A stretch of 64,000 bases of DNA from JBNRMR01 sp050942895 (GTDB taxonomy: Bacteria > Bacillota > Clostridia > Christensenellales > UBA1750): the NCBI GenBank assembly GCA_050942895.1, contig JBMNOE010000012.1:1-64000 (forward strand), in the 5' to 3' direction. Each line of letters starts with the position of its first letter. Positions within the stretch are counted from its first letter, which is position 1. Position numbers and translations under genes: made by a program. The notes under the pieces were generated by a model. That model saw only the letters and a program-made list of their open reading frames with translations, was not told the DNA's origin and did no database searches. This document shows, piece by piece, positions 1 through 9,862 of the stretch.

Positions 1-2
1 AT

Positions 3-362
3 CATATAACTGGTGCGGAAATGGCAGAAACGCTTTTGTCGAAATATAACTATCCACAAGACAAAATTGAGAAAGTCAAAAAGTCTATTTTTAATCATCG
101 CAGCAGCAAAAATGCAACTGATATTGAAGATATTTGCGTAGCAGATGCAGATATATTATCTCATTTTGATAATATCCCAATGCTGTTTAACGTAATATTA
201 AACAATGTATGGGATAAAAACTCTAATAATATTACTTTAACTGAATTACGAATCAAAATGAAAGAGTCATTTGAGTATGATTATAATGATTTAAGCGAGA
301 GAACAAAAATACTGTTTCATGATAAGTATAAACTTATAAGCAAAATAGTTTTAGATTTATAA
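3..362 (+). CDS. HD-domain phosphohydrolase, C-terminal part (5' end outside window)
   Basis: The frame is already open at the left edge (HITGAEMAETLL), so the ATG at 21 is internal and the N-terminus lies outside. Visible features are the second half of an HD fold: helix KIEKVKKSIFNHRSS and the motif DICVADADILSHFDNI, whose aspartate matches the late conserved Asp of metal-dependent HD hydrolases. The HD pair itself is not in view. Base composition is very AT-rich, unlike the element that follows. A terminator hairpin follows directly. Family assignment is good; the substrate cannot be told. Confidence 0.7.
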   Translation, partial: HITGAEMAETLLSKYNYPQDKIEKVKKSIFNHRSSKNATDIEDICVADADILSHFDNIPMLFNVILNNVWDKNSNNITLTELRIKMKESFEYDYNDLSERTKILFHDKYKLISKIVLDL

Positions 363-375
363 AGCAAATAAAAAG

Positions 376-420
376 CAAGGCACCCTACATTATAATGCGT
401 AGAGTGCCTTGTTCATTTTT
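376..420 (+). terminator. Rho-independent terminator
   Basis: CAAGGCAC (376-383) pairs with GTGCCTTG (404-411), extended by CTAC/GTAG after one mismatch, and TTTTT follows at 416-420. It ends the HD gene and, read on the other strand with its own A/T flank, could also stop the minus-strand recombinase remnant. Confidence 0.75.
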
Positions 421-424
421 ATCC

Positions 425-880
425 TTATTCATTAATATCAACCATCACGCCGGATTTAAATCCCACGGTGAATTTATTTTCATAGGCAGTGACCTTTTCA
501 ATCAGCCGCCGGACAAGGAATTCGTCGTATTCTGTGAGGGCGGTAAATTGTTTCCACAGGAATGCAACCATGTCGGCATCCGGTTTTTCAGTTCCTCACG
601 GTTAGCGTTTTCAACCATCAGTTTTTGTTTTTCATCTCGCAAGCGGTAAATTTCATTGCCAACATTATCATAATCCGCATTGGAAGTAGCCAGCTTCAAA
701 AGCTCCGCCTGCAATTCCTTCAATCGTTTGTCGATGTCGGCAAGAACTTGGTCGTTCCCTTGGCTCAGGACGGTTTCGATATTGCCTTGAAGCGTGGCGA
801 GAAAACTGTCCTTGTCGCACAGCGTTTGGTTGATGGCGGTAACGAGCACCTGCTCGTTGCACCTACCCAACTGGCTTGAC
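425..880 (-). pseudogene. Large serine recombinase, C-terminal remnant
   Basis: On the minus strand the sequence reads as the C-terminal coiled-coil tail of a large serine recombinase: CNEQVLVTAINQ, then a helix rich in Glu/Lys and LRDEKQKL, then in another frame EYDEFLVRRLIEKV and FTVGFKSGVMVDINE before the stop at 425-427. A frameshift near 570 separates the two blocks. The catalytic domain, recombinase domain and zinc ribbon are absent, and homology stops abruptly near 870-880. A matching N-terminal fragment of such a gene lies at 33197-33404 on the same strand, so the two may be one gene split by the conjugative element. Confidence 0.7.
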
Positions 881-915
881 TTCCTAAGAAAAACAACAAA
901 AACGAGATATGCAAC

Positions 916-963
916 TGCCGGTTGACAAGAAACCAAGCCCGCTTGGTGGAGGCGCAACCGGCA
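916..963. other. Nested inverted repeat near the left end of the element
   Basis: TGCCGGTTG (916-924) is complementary to CAACCGGCA (955-963), and a second hairpin, ACCAAGC/GCTTGGT, lies between them. No T-run follows. It lies between the recombinase remnant and the XRE remnant and may mark the element end or be a leftover terminator. Confidence 0.35.
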
Positions 964-1007
964 TTCATACTATTATTAGCTCATCAAATTAAAAGGAGTG
1001 CATTATT

Positions 1008-1140
1008 ATGGATATATCGGACAGAATACAGGCCTTGCGGAAAATGAAAGGTCTTTCCCAAGAGGAACTTGCAGAAAAACAGGCGTATCGCGCCAGGCGG
1101 TATCTAAGCGGGAACTACACCCAAAGGTTCATAGGCACAA
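1008..1140 (+). pseudogene. XRE-family regulator, frameshifted N-terminal remnant
   Basis: An AAAAGGAGTG ribosome binding site precedes ATG 1008, which opens with MDISDRIQALRKMKG and LSQEELAEK, the first helices of a Cro/CI-type DNA-binding domain. A frameshift after AEK moves the expected GVSRQAVSK recognition helix into another frame, and homology ends about 30 codons later. The fragment now abuts the decapitated VirD4 gene, so a deletion probably joined the two. Confidence 0.65.
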
Positions 1141-1167
1141 GACCCCTTTTGGAATAATTCCGCTTCC

Positions 1168-2362
1168 ATGCTATTGTGCGCGCTCATTTTCTACCTTTGG
1201 CATGAAGCGCCGGAGGACGAGCAGAGTTTCGGCATGGTGATGGAGATGCTCAGAGCGGCCGAAACAAGAGAGGACGATGAGGATTTCCGCTCCCCGCTGG
1301 ACGACCTCTTTGACATTTTGGAATCCGAGGAACCCGACCATATCACGGTGAAGTATTACAAGCTCTACCGCAAGGGTTCCGGCAAGACGCTCAAATCCAT
1401 CCAGATTACCCTTGCCGCACGGCTGGAAAAGTTCAACCTTATAGAAATGGAGAAACTGACCGCTGCAGACGAATTGGACATTGTACAGATGGGAACCGAG
1501 AAAACCGCGCTGTTTGTCATCATTTCCGACAGCGATACCAGTTTTAATTTCCTTGTCAGTATCCTCTACACTCAGTTGTTTCAAACGCTGTTCTATGAAG
1601 CTGACTATGTTCACAAAGGCGCGTTGCCGATGCACGTTCATTTTATCATGGACGAGTTTGAGAACGTTGCGCTCCCCGATGACTTTGAAAAAGACCTCTC
1701 CACCATGCGCAGCCGCGGTGTGTCGGTGTCAATTATCCTGCAAAACCTGGCGCAAGCTCAAGGCGCTGTTCGAGAAGAACTGGGAGAGCGTTGTGGGCAA
1801 CTGCGACGAATTTTTGTATCTCGGCGGAAATGAGGCGAGCACCCACTAATATGTCTCCAAGCCGCTGGGCAAGGCCACCATCGACACGAACACCTACGGG
1901 CAAGTCTACCGGGCGAAGCGGCAATTACAGCACGAACTATCAGCTTGTGGGGCGGGAGCTACTCACCCCCGATGAGGTGCGGATGCTGGATAACCGCTAC
2001 GCCCTTTTATTTATCCGTGGAGAGCGCCCGGTGCAGAACGAAAATATGATATCCTGCGCCACCCCTGCGTTGCTGCAACCACGGACGGACACGGCAAGCC
2101 CTATGACCACGGTAAAGAAACCCGTTCCAGCAGCGTATTGCAGTTTGTGCGGGCAGCAATGCTACCTGACCAATCTGAACTACCAGAGGAACAGGAAACT
2201 GCTTATGCACCCTATTCCGAAACGGATTTAGAAAATTTATACGATGTGAAGGAGAAAGAAAATCATGAGAAAATTCACAAGCAAACTGCTTCGCTAGGAC
2301 AGCCCCGAAAGAAACCGAAACCACAAGACGACAAGCCCGTCTGCCCTGAGCGGAGGCGCTGA
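1168..2362 (+). pseudogene. VirD4/TraG-type coupling protein, truncated and frameshifted
   Basis: The type IV coupling ATPase brings DNA to the conjugation channel. The readable part starts mid-protein (CALIFYLWHEAPEDEQ). It contains KTALFVIISDSDTSFNFLVS and the Walker B segment FIMDEFENVA, followed after frameshifts near 1770-1830 by WESVVGNCDEFLYLGGNEAS, the block YQLVGRELLTPDEVRML and an ALLFIRGERPV strand. The N-terminal membrane segments and Walker A are gone, and at least three reading-frame changes or stops are needed to read through to CPERRR. It is first in the conjugation gene order and clearly inactive. Confidence 0.8.
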
Positions 2363-2463
2363 TTCGTCGCGGACTGCGCTCAGCTCCACTGCCGACAAGT
2401 CGGCAGAATCCGCCCGCTCCGTCGCTCCTCATCTTCCCACAAAGTCTACGACTTTGCGGGGAC

Positions 2464-2752
2464 CCCTTAAAGGCTTCCGCATCTACGCCACCGTTGTGTT
2501 GGCGGTGACATTGATGCTAAGCTGCGGCATGACCGCCTTTGCGGCGGGTGACGCCCCCGTGGCGGTCGTGAACAACTTGAGCGACTTCATCTCCAGTTTA
2601 TCCGTGCAATCAAGCTGATTCTGCTGGGATTCGGCTCGTGCAGATCGGTTTGAGCCTGAACCCTTCGCAGAGCGCCAACGGCTTCATGACGCTCGCGGTC
2701 GGCGCGGTCATCACCTTTGCCAAGGAGATTTTGGCACTGATTACGGGTAAAA
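2464..2752 (+). pseudogene. Maff2-family small membrane protein, frameshifted
   Basis: Reading across two frames gives a leader (GFRIYATVVLAV), MTAFAAGDAPVAVVNNLSDF, then after a frameshift near 2600 IRAIKLILLGFG and IGLSLNPSQSANGFMTLAVG, then AVITFAKEILALITG. This is the Maff2 protein found between VirD4 and VirB6 in Tn1549-like elements, a small pilin-like membrane protein of unknown detail. The end runs into the insertion that carries the minus-strand MerR gene. Confidence 0.7.
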
Positions 2753-2790
2753 AGACAACGGCTGTACCGCCTTTGCGATACAGCCCTTTA
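2748..2790 (-). terminator. Terminator of the MerR fusion gene
   Basis: Read on the minus strand, GGCTGTATCGC pairs with GCGGTACAGCC (2760-2785, one mismatch) around a short loop, with a T-rich stretch (complement of 2748-2755) after it. It begins about 10 nt past the stop at 2799. Confidence 0.7.
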
Positions 2791-2798
2791 CATAAGCG

Positions 2799-5441
2799 TT
2801 ATTTGCTTGTGTTGCTTTCAATAATATCAACGACATTGTCGATGCATTCCGCACATTCGCGGATTTTTGCGGCGATTTTTGCGCGCTTTTCCTTGTCCTG
2901 TAAAACCTCCAGCGTGACGTTGAACCCGCTGCCGAGAGCTTCCAAGTCGTTACCGTTGTCGCCCGAGCAAATCTGATTCGTTCTTCTGTATTGCTCCTTG
3001 ATTTCATCGATAAACGTAAAATCGGGGTTCAGCTCCTTCGCTTTGTCCAAATAGCCGTAACAGCAGCTCCCGTTAGTGGCGAGGACGCAGATATAGTTGG
3101 TGTGGTATGCCCAAGTGTCAAAATCCTCCACTGCCATACCGTCGAATTTGCCGTTTTCAATGTCCTTCGCCCACGCGCGAAACGCTTCCGCGCCGAAGCA
3201 GCACTTGTGATTTTTTGCGTTCAGATGCTTTGGAATGTCAAGAATCGCCTTGCGATAGATATCGGCAAGCGGGATACTCTCCTTTTTCTCCCCGACGAAA
3301 ATCCAACCGCCGTCACCCTGAAGAACCCGATTGGTATTTGTCCATCCCTCAAGCACCGTTTCAAACGGAATCCGTTCGGGCTGATTGCTGTTGCCGGTAA
3401 TCAGAAGCAAAACCTTACCGTAATCCTCGTACCCGACATAGACTCCCACTTGAGCGCCCCATGCGATAACGGGCACACCCTTGTCGATATAGGCGATCAG
3501 CGTGTTCAGATACATTTCGGTGTTCTTCCGCAAATCTTTGATTGGAACATAGGTGGCGGCGTACCCGCATTTCGCGAAGACCTCCTCGATATATTCGGTA
3601 GGCTTCCCGCCCATGTTCTCTTCCGTCATATAGCTGGTCAGCGCGTCGCCAGCGTACTTGATACTGTTGTAATGCTGCGTGAAAATGTCGCCGGTCAGCC
3701 CGGCGAAAAACCAGTAATTATAATCCGGTTCGCCAAGGCATTCCATCACATATTTGGCGCAACCGTTGAACCAATAGTTTTCGCCATATTCGTTGGTGAC
3801 AAGGCGATGAATGACTGGAATCATATTGTTGCTCTGCTTTGTAATCATGGTCAACTCTTCCTTTTTTAATTTATTCTTAGGAGTTTGCACGAGCTGCGAA
3901 ACGCGGACGGAACGGAAATATTTTTTCTGCTCAGAGCCGAAAACAATGGGCTGCGCTTCTTCACGGCTTAAATCGAGCGACATATACGGGAACTTCGTGC
4001 CGCAATACCGAACCTCGCCATTGATGATACATGCCAAATGCTTTTTGCCGATGATCCATGTCAGCCGGTTATATTCGCCCAATAAAATCTTGCCGCGTTG
4101 TGGGAAATTGAATCTGTCCCGAAAGACCGGCTGGTTGAAGTTGATGGCTTCATTTACCCGCTGCGTGGCTGTGTTGTCGCCCATGTTGATTCCGAAGCCA
4201 TAATTGTGGTCTAGCCCATGATGACCATGATAAATGCGGACGCTTCCGTCGTTTGCGCCAAAACCGGAATGCTCGCCAGTGCGAAACTCAATATCCACAC
4301 GGAACGGCAGCTTGACGGCGACATTTGTGTTCATCACCCGGGTGTTGATCCAGCCGATAAATTCAAGCTCGCCATCCTCAGTCATTTTATAATGCGGGTC
4401 GTGTATCGGTGTGAGCTTATCCAGCGGCACATCTACTGTCCATAAAAGCGGGTTTGCCGCCTCGATTTCTTCGATGGTAATATCCGTAATCTCTACCGGC
4501 TTGTCAAAGAGAGAGGGGTCGGCAAGCCGTTTTTTAACGGGAACAAGCATTGAAACCAACTCGCGCTTATCATCGGGCGAAATCAGGTTTTCCAGCAGTG
4601 TCGGGTGGCGCGAAGTACCATCTGAGCAGTAGGCAAACTGGTAATACGGATTCGCGTCCAGCTCGCGCAAAAGCGCGCGTAAGCATTCGCTCAAATCCCC
4701 GTCAAGGTAGATATTTACCGCCGCAAACAACCCGCCGTCAAAAGTATAATCCAAATATTCGCTGTCGTTTACAAAATCCTCCGGCACACGCACCATAAGT
4801 ACATCTCCGGCTTCGGTTTGAAACTCAAATTGCCGGTGACTGCCCGATGCGGCGGACAAGCCGTTCATCTGTACATACCGCAGAAAACCCGCGTAATCGC
4901 TCTGCGATGTGTCCGGTTTGCGGAAAGAGGTAAGCACACGCATTTTCGGCAAATCCGTGATACTGTACTCAATCGGTTTAGCAAGTTTTTCGCTTGCCGC
5001 CTCCAACTCCCGATAGCTGACCGGCTTGTGCTCCTCGACCACCGCAAGCTCTTTTTCCATCTCGTCATAAAGCAGCGGCAGCGCCGAAATCTTTTTGATG
5101 CCGTTTTTAATCATAGTTTGCAAAAACTCATTGGTAATCAGCTTCATCTTCGAAAGCGCTCCGATTTCATCGTCAATGGCATTGATGCGTTCAACAAAGG
5201 TTTCGACAACAACGCTCATGTCCTCGCTCTCATAGATTCGCAGGATGTCCTTGATTGTTATCTGCATCTTGCGCAGCACCATGATTTGCTTGAGCCGCTC
5301 CACGTTTTCATCGTCAAAGTAGCGGTACTTCTCAAACTCCGGGCGCACGCTTTGAATCAGCCCGACCTGCTCATAGTAGCGCAGGCTTCGGGACGATATC
5401 CCAAACTGATTGGTCAAATCCGTTATTTTAATGAGGCTCAT
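2799..5441 (-). CDS. MerR-family regulator fused to sensor, beta-sandwich and cysteine-peptidase-like domains
   Basis: This 880-residue protein starts with a MerR DNA-binding domain (MSLIKITDLTNQFGISSRSL, RYYEQVGLI) and a coiled coil (about 70-130). A GyrI-like effector-binding region (about 150-310) and a beta-sandwich region (about 340-520, with YHGHHGLDHNYGFG) follow. From residue 532 (MITKQSNN) comes a domain that looks like BtrH/C39-type cysteine peptidases (NGCAKYVMECLG). On the minus strand a GGAAGAG sequence lies just before that internal ATG (3848), a relic suggesting two genes fused in frame. The start is 5441, not the upstream ATG at 5495, because 5495 lies inside the -10 box of its own promoter. 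It is flanked by broken conjugation genes. The MerR part is certain; the C-terminal activity is a guess. Confidence 0.8.
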   Translation of the reverse strand: MSLIKITDLTNQFGISSRSLRYYEQVGLIQSVRPEFEKYRYFDDENVERLKQIMVLRKMQITIKDILRIYESEDMSVVVETFVERINAIDDEIGALSKMKLITNEFLQTMIKNGIKKISALPLLYDEMEKELAVVEEHKPVSYRELEAASEKLAKPIEYSITDLPKMRVLTSFRKPDTSQSDYAGFLRYVQMNGLSAASGSHRQFEFQTEAGDVLMVRVPEDFVNDSEYLDYTFDGGLFAAVNIYLDGDLSECLRALLRELDANPYYQFAYCSDGTSRHPTLLENLISPDDKRELVSMLVPVKKRLADPSLFDKPVEITDITIEEIEAANPLLWTVDVPLDKLTPIHDPHYKMTEDGELEFIGWINTRVMNTNVAVKLPFRVDIEFRTGEHSGFGANDGSVRIYHGHHGLDHNYGFGINMGDNTATQRVNEAINFNQPVFRDRFNFPQRGKILLGEYNRLTWIIGKKHLACIINGEVRYCGTKFPYMSLDLSREEAQPIVFGSEQKKYFRSVRVSQLVQTPKNKLKKEELTMITKQSNNMIPVIHRLVTNEYGENYWFNGCAKYVMECLGEPDYNYWFFAGLTGDIFTQHYNSIKYAGDALTSYMTEENMGGKPTEYIEEVFAKCGYAATYVPIKDLRKNTEMYLNTLIAYIDKGVPVIAWGAQVGVYVGYEDYGKVLLLITGNSNQPERIPFETVLEGWTNTNRVLQGDGGWIFVGEKKESIPLADIYRKAILDIPKHLNAKNHKCCFGAEAFRAWAKDIENGKFDGMAVEDFDTWAYHTNYICVLATNGSCCYGYLDKAKELNPDFTFIDEIKEQYRRTNQICSGDNGNDLEALGSGFNVTLEVLQDKEKRAKIAAKIRECAECIDNVVDIIESNTSK

Positions 5442-5493
5442 AAAATCACCAATTTCCGTGTTTTTTGCGGTGAAAATTATCTTTCTGCTGACC

Positions 5494-5524
5494 ATTGTAC
5501 CACTTGACCTAACGTCAAAGTCAA
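5494..5524 (-). promoter_or_regulatory. MerR-type promoter with 19-bp spacer and operator dyad
   Basis: On the minus strand TTGACT (-35, 5519-5524) and TACAAT (-10, 5494-5499) are 19 bp apart, the overlong spacing typical of MerR-controlled promoters. The spacer holds the dyad CTTTGACgttagGTCAAG. It reads into the MerR fusion gene, so autoregulation is likely. Confidence 0.8.
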
Positions 5525-5624
5525 CCGTAAAAAAATATTTTTCTACATAGCTCCGAACGGCAATGGCCTACTGTTTCGGGGCTTTTATATAGATATTTCA
5601 AAAACCAAAGGAGGTGGTCACAAA

Positions 5625-6360
5625 ATGAGCTGGGTTACAGATAACCTTGAAAACGCACTGGAGACGTGGAACGATAAGCTTGTTGAAATCTGGCAGCTTA
5701 TCACGCAATCGCCGACGGAGTTCAAGGGCGGCGGGATATGGGATGTTATCGTCAACATCCACGACGGCGTGAAAGCCATCGGGTTGGGTTTGCTGGTGCT
5801 GTTCTTCGTTGTAGGCATATGGGCTGTAGCTAATGATGGCGCTGTTTCGGATTGTGCAGGGGCTTATGTCGAGCATCATGGCGGCAGCGGGTATCGGAGG
5901 CGCGAATCAGACGGTTTTGCCGGACAGTATACGAACCGCGATTGATAACTGCGGATTTTTCGAATCCATCCCATTATGGACGGTGACTTTGATCGGCGGG
6001 CTGTTTATCACGGTGCTTTCTTTCGTAATGATAATGTCGGTATACGGCCGCTTTTTTAAGCTGTATGTTTATACGGCGGTTGCGCCGGTGCCGCTGTCCA
6101 GCTTTGCGGGAGAGTCGAGTGCATCGGTCGGGAAATCGTTCATCAAATTCTACTGCGCCGTATGTCTGGAGGGCACGGTGATTGTGCTGGCGTGCATTAT
6201 TTTCAGCCTGTTTGCGGCAAGCCCGCCCGCCATTGACCCCAGCGCGACAGCGGTTACGCAGGTCTGGAGCTATGTGGGCGAGCTGTGCTTCCATCTTCTC
6301 GTGCTGATCGGCACGGTCAAAATGGCCGACCGCGTGGTGCGGGAACTCATGGGGCTATAA
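5625..6360 (+). pseudogene. VirB6/TrbL-like conjugation protein (CD1112 family), broken
   Basis: An AAAGGAGGTGG ribosome binding site precedes ATG 5625. The first piece (MSWVTDNLENALETW, then GVKAIGLGLLVLFFVVG) and the second (MALFRIVQGLMSSIMA to VVRELMGL) are in different frames joined near 5830, with part of the usual linker lost. The protein is a polytopic membrane component of the mating channel; at least four hydrophobic segments are visible. It follows the MerR insertion and precedes VirB4. The PrgI-type small gene normally next to it is absent. Confidence 0.75.
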
Positions 6361-6381
6361 CGAGAAACGGAGGAAAAAGAT

Positions 6382-7911
6382 ATGTTATTCACCAATAAAA
6401 AATCGTCGGCAGGACTGTCTTCTGCGGAAAAGCTGACGGGGGAATTAGCGCGGTGCGTGGAATTGCAAGACACCATGAAAACCGTCAAGGCCTGCCCCGA
6501 TACGTTCGAGTATGAAAGAGACTGTTTCCGTATCGGGGGAAGCTCCCCTGGCAGCGATAAATGGGGACGGGTACTGTTCCTGCGTGAGTACGCTTCCTAT
6601 GTTAAGGACAGCATGGTGGCGGAGCTTTGCAACCATGGACGCAACATGATGTTCTCCGTAGTCACGCTGGTGCATATGCCGACACCAAAGACCAGCTTGA
6701 CAGCGATACCGAAGCCCTGTTGACGACAGCGAGGAAACACCTCTGCCAGTTTGGAACATTGAAATACCAGCAGGCTGACGGCTTAAACACCGTCCTGCCG
6801 TTCGGACTTCGCAAGATTAACGCTCTGCGAACGTTGACCACCGAGAGCCTTGCGGTCTTGATCCCTTTCTGCGCCCAAAAGATTAACCATGCGGGCGGTG
6901 TGTATCAAGGCGTGAATGTCATCAGCAAAAACCCGATATTCGTCAACCGCCTGAATCTGCTCAACGGCAACGGTTTTATATTCGGCGTTTCCGGCTCAGG
7001 CAAGTCGATGGCCGCCAAGCGTGAGGAAATTAGCATTTTGCTGGCAGACCCCAATGCCGATGTGTTTCTCATTGACCCGAACGCGAGTACACGCCCCTGG
7101 TGGGCGCTTTCGGCGGCGAGGTTATCCGCATACCAGCGACATGCAACAGCCATATCAACGCGATGGATATGAACGAAAAATACGGCGACGGCGCAAAGCA
7201 AAATCGCTCATTGACCGCTGCACGGCAAATGTCTACAAGGAATATATGGCGCGAGGCTACTCCGGCAAAGTACCGGCCTTGCGGGATTTTCGAGAGGAAC
7301 TGCTGAAACAGAATGAGCCTGAAGCAAAAGAAATCGCTCTTGCAATCGAGCTTTTCACGGACGGCAGCTTGAACACGTTCGCCAAGCAGACCAACGTAGG
7401 CGTGGATTCCCGGCTCGTCTGCTACGACACCCTTGACCTCGGCAAGCAACTGCAATCAATCGGTATGATTGTCGTCCTCGACAACATCCTCAACCGAATA
7501 ACCTCCAACCGTTCAAAGAGGCAAAACACCTATATTTTCATCGACGAGATTTATCTGCTATTCCAGCACGAGTACAGTGCAAACTTTCTTTTTGCCATGT
7601 GGAAGCGTGTCCGCAAATATGGCACATTCGCAACAGGTATTACGCAGAATGCGGATGATATGCTTCAAAGCCACACGACGCGGACAATGCTTACCAACAG
7701 CGAGTTTATCGTCATGCTCAACCAAGCCAGCACCGACTGACTTGAGCTTGCGAAGCTCTTATACATCAGCGACTTGCAGATGAGCTATATCATCAATGTG
7801 GACGCGGGCAATGGGCTTATCAAGGTGGGCGCGTCCCTTGTGCCTTTCAACGCTACAATTCCCCGTCATACAAAGCTCTATAAATTATGTTCGATCAAGC
7901 CGGGTGAATGA
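6382..7911 (+). pseudogene. VirB4-like conjugation ATPase (CD1110 family), frameshifted and shortened
   Basis: Segments in three frames assemble into a VirB4 ATPase that powers the mating channel: NKKSSAGLSSAEKLTGELAR, then LNGNGFIFGVSGSGKSMAAK with an intact Walker A, DVFLIDPNA, VGVDSRLVCYDTLDLGKQL, and Walker B TYIFIDEIYLLF. After a TGA at 7738-7740 the same frame continues to SIKPGE. Frameshifts lie near 6680 and 7100, and the N-terminal half is much shorter than the usual roughly 800 residues. It cannot make a working enzyme. Confidence 0.85.
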
Positions 7912-8688
7912 TGAGCAGGGCGATAAAAGAGACCTTTTTTTGCGGCGGCGGTTATTTTTTTGACCGACGCCCTTTTGTTATCCGGCTATCAGCTTTGGCG
8001 GTATTATTCCGCTGAACACGAAGCCGCCGGACAATTTGATGACTTAACCGAGCAGATTCAAACACCCGCATTGCAGCCCTTGACGGAAAGCCCTGATAGA
8101 ACAGAATCACCGCCCGAATGGACGGCAACCGACCAACACAGAACGCTCTTTGAACAGAATCCCGAAATGATAGGCTGGATTGCCCCCCCCGGTACGGCGA
8201 TAGATTATCCCGTCATGCAATCACCCGCCCGCCCGAATTTTTGCCTGAACCACGGCTTCGACGGCAAGGTCAGCGACTACGGCGTTCCCTACGCCGATAA
8301 ACACTGTTCCATTGACCCGCCGAGCGACAATATCACGCTCTACGGGCACCACATGAAGTCGGGTAAAATGTTCGGGGCGTTAGAAAGTTACAAAAGCAAG
8401 GGCTTTTATCTCGATCGTCCGATTATCCATTTTGATACGCGCGCAGGGTTTGGGCAATATGAGACTTTTGCCGTCCTTGCGGTAAATCCCGCTGATTTTC
8501 CCCATCACCAGTTTGTAAACACCACAGACCAAGCGGCGTTTGATAAATATGTGACCCGTTGCAAAGCGCTTTCTTTGTACGATACAGTCGTGAGCGCCAA
8601 GTACGGAGACAAGCTGATTACCCTTTCCACTTGCTAATACACCCGGCAAGGAAACAGGCTTGTGGTTGTAGCGAAAAGATTGGAGTAG
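7911..8688 (+). pseudogene. Class B sortase, frameshifted and stopped right after the catalytic cysteine
   Basis: Removing one T from the T7 run at 7935-7941 restores MSRAIKETFFAAAVIFL, a membrane anchor running into ALLLSGYQLWRYY. The body has the sortase features LFEQNPEMIGWI, YGHHMKSGKMFG with the catalytic His, and LITLSTC with the catalytic Cys. The next codon is TAA (8635-8637), after which YTRQGNRLVVVAKRLE remains readable; that lost tail holds the catalytic Arg. The gene lies directly after VirB4, overlapping its stop, as in related elements. Confidence 0.8.
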
Positions 8689-8704
8689 GATGCAGGAACA
8701 AATG

Positions 8705-8737
8705 AGCGGGCATCTTTGGACTGCAAAAATGCCCGCT
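8705..8737. terminator. Hairpin between sortase and AraC-VOC genes
   Basis: AGCGGGCAT (8705-8713) pairs perfectly with ATGCCCGCT (8729-8737). It lies about 50 nt downstream of the minus-strand AraC-VOC stop and 17 nt downstream of the sortase remnant. T-runs are weak on both sides, so efficiency is doubtful. Confidence 0.45.
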
Positions 8738-8785
8738 TTCGTAGGTGGGGAGAACAGTTCATTTGTATAACAGGGGTGTCGGCAC

Positions 8786-9622
8786 TTATAAGGCTTGAAC
8801 AATATCTATTCCATTTCCATCAGGGTCTTTAATATTGAAATAGCGGTAACCCCACGGTAGGTCTTGCGGCGGTTCTTTGACTTCAACTCCTAATTCAACT
8901 ATCCGTTTGTATTCGGCGTCAGCATCCGCAACTCGGAACTCAAAACCCTGACAGGTGTTATAAACTTGCGGCTTGAAACCCTCGTCATAATTTACAGTTA
9001 TCCAAGTGGTATTTTCGTTCCTTTCCCCGAACCAGATTTCAATACGGTGCGGGCCGCCGTGCTCTTTGTCGTTTACGATGAATGCGCCTAAAACGTCTTT
9101 GTAAAAATCAGCAAGTCGTTGGGGGTTGGAGGATACAATATTGGTACCGACAAACTTGAGGGAAAATCCCGTTGTTTTTGTAAAATCGTCCAAAATTTGC
9201 TTGCCTTTTTCAAGATAATCATTCATTGAATATGCCCTCATTTCGTTTGGATTTTCAAGGCGGGAAACGGAAATTTGAGATGGCAAGGAGATTAAATACG
9301 GGTTCTTGCGAAAGGCATATGGAGTACATCCATACGCAGTTTTAAATGCCCTTGTCAGAGCTTCCTGCGATGAAAATCCGTATTTAACCGCTATGTCTAT
9401 TAGCCTTTCCTGAGAATCTCTTATATCAAGTGCAGCACGACATAAGCGCCGGTCGGCGATGTGCTTTTTTATTGTAGTGCCGACAATTAAGCGGAAAAGC
9501 CTTGAGAAATAAAACGGTGAGTACCCCGAGAGATTGGCCAAGTCAGACAAAGTAAAATCATCCGTAATATTTTCTTCAATCCAAGCAAGCGCTTTTTCAA
9601 TTGATTCACGCCACTCTGTCAT
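8786..9622 (-). CDS. AraC-type regulator fused to a VOC (glyoxalase/bleomycin-resistance) domain
   Basis: Residues 1-105 form an AraC HTH pair (FTLSDLANLSGYSPFYFSRL and LIDIAVKYGFSSQEALTRAF). After a linker, residues about 150-278 are a VOC fold (GTNIVSSNPQRLADFYKDVL, then GYRYFNIKDPDGNGIDIVQ, with the terminal Glu-type metal ligand replaced by Asp). VOC proteins bind or degrade toxic small molecules, so the fusion probably senses a compound through the VOC part. AAAGGAGGGG precedes the ATG. It lies alone between the sortase and CD1108 remnants of the element and looks intact. Confidence 0.85.
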   Translation of the reverse strand: MTEWRESIEKALAWIEENITDDFTLSDLANLSGYSPFYFSRLFRLIVGTTIKKHIADRRLCRAALDIRDSQERLIDIAVKYGFSSQEALTRAFKTAYGCTPYAFRKNPYLISLPSQISVSRLENPNEMRAYSMNDYLEKGKQILDDFTKTTGFSLKFVGTNIVSSNPQRLADFYKDVLGAFIVNDKEHGGPHRIEIWFGERNENTTWITVNYDEGFKPQVYNTCQGFEFRVADADAEYKRIVELGVEVKEPPQDLPWGYRYFNIKDPDGNGIDIVQAL

Positions 9623-9797
9623 GTCATTCCCCTCCTTTCGACTATAAATATATCAGAATGAGAAAAGAGTTTTTTGATATGACTTGCTGTTTGTTCCCGT
9701 TATTGAATAATATGAAAATTAGTCGTGTGTTTCGGATATTGTCGGATTGACTCGCTTTGCATCTTTACACATAACAGTATACCACATGGCTTCCACC

Positions 9798-9823
9798 ACG
9801 CCTTTGGCTATCGACAAAGGCGT
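9798..9823 (+). other. Stem-loop upstream of the CD1108-like gene
   Basis: ACGCCTTTG (9798-9806) pairs with CAAAGGCGT (9815-9823) around an 8-nt loop, followed by TTTCC. It may be a weak terminator or leader hairpin 40 nt before the start of the next remnant. Confidence 0.4.
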
Positions 9824-9862
9824 TTTCCATGTCAAAATCCAATGGAAGGGGGAAATCGTACA

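Noticed and set aside
5442..5495. Start of the MerR fusion at the upstream ATG 5495
   Set aside because: The codon lies within the -10 box (5494-5499) of a clear 19-bp-spacer promoter, so it cannot be on the transcript.
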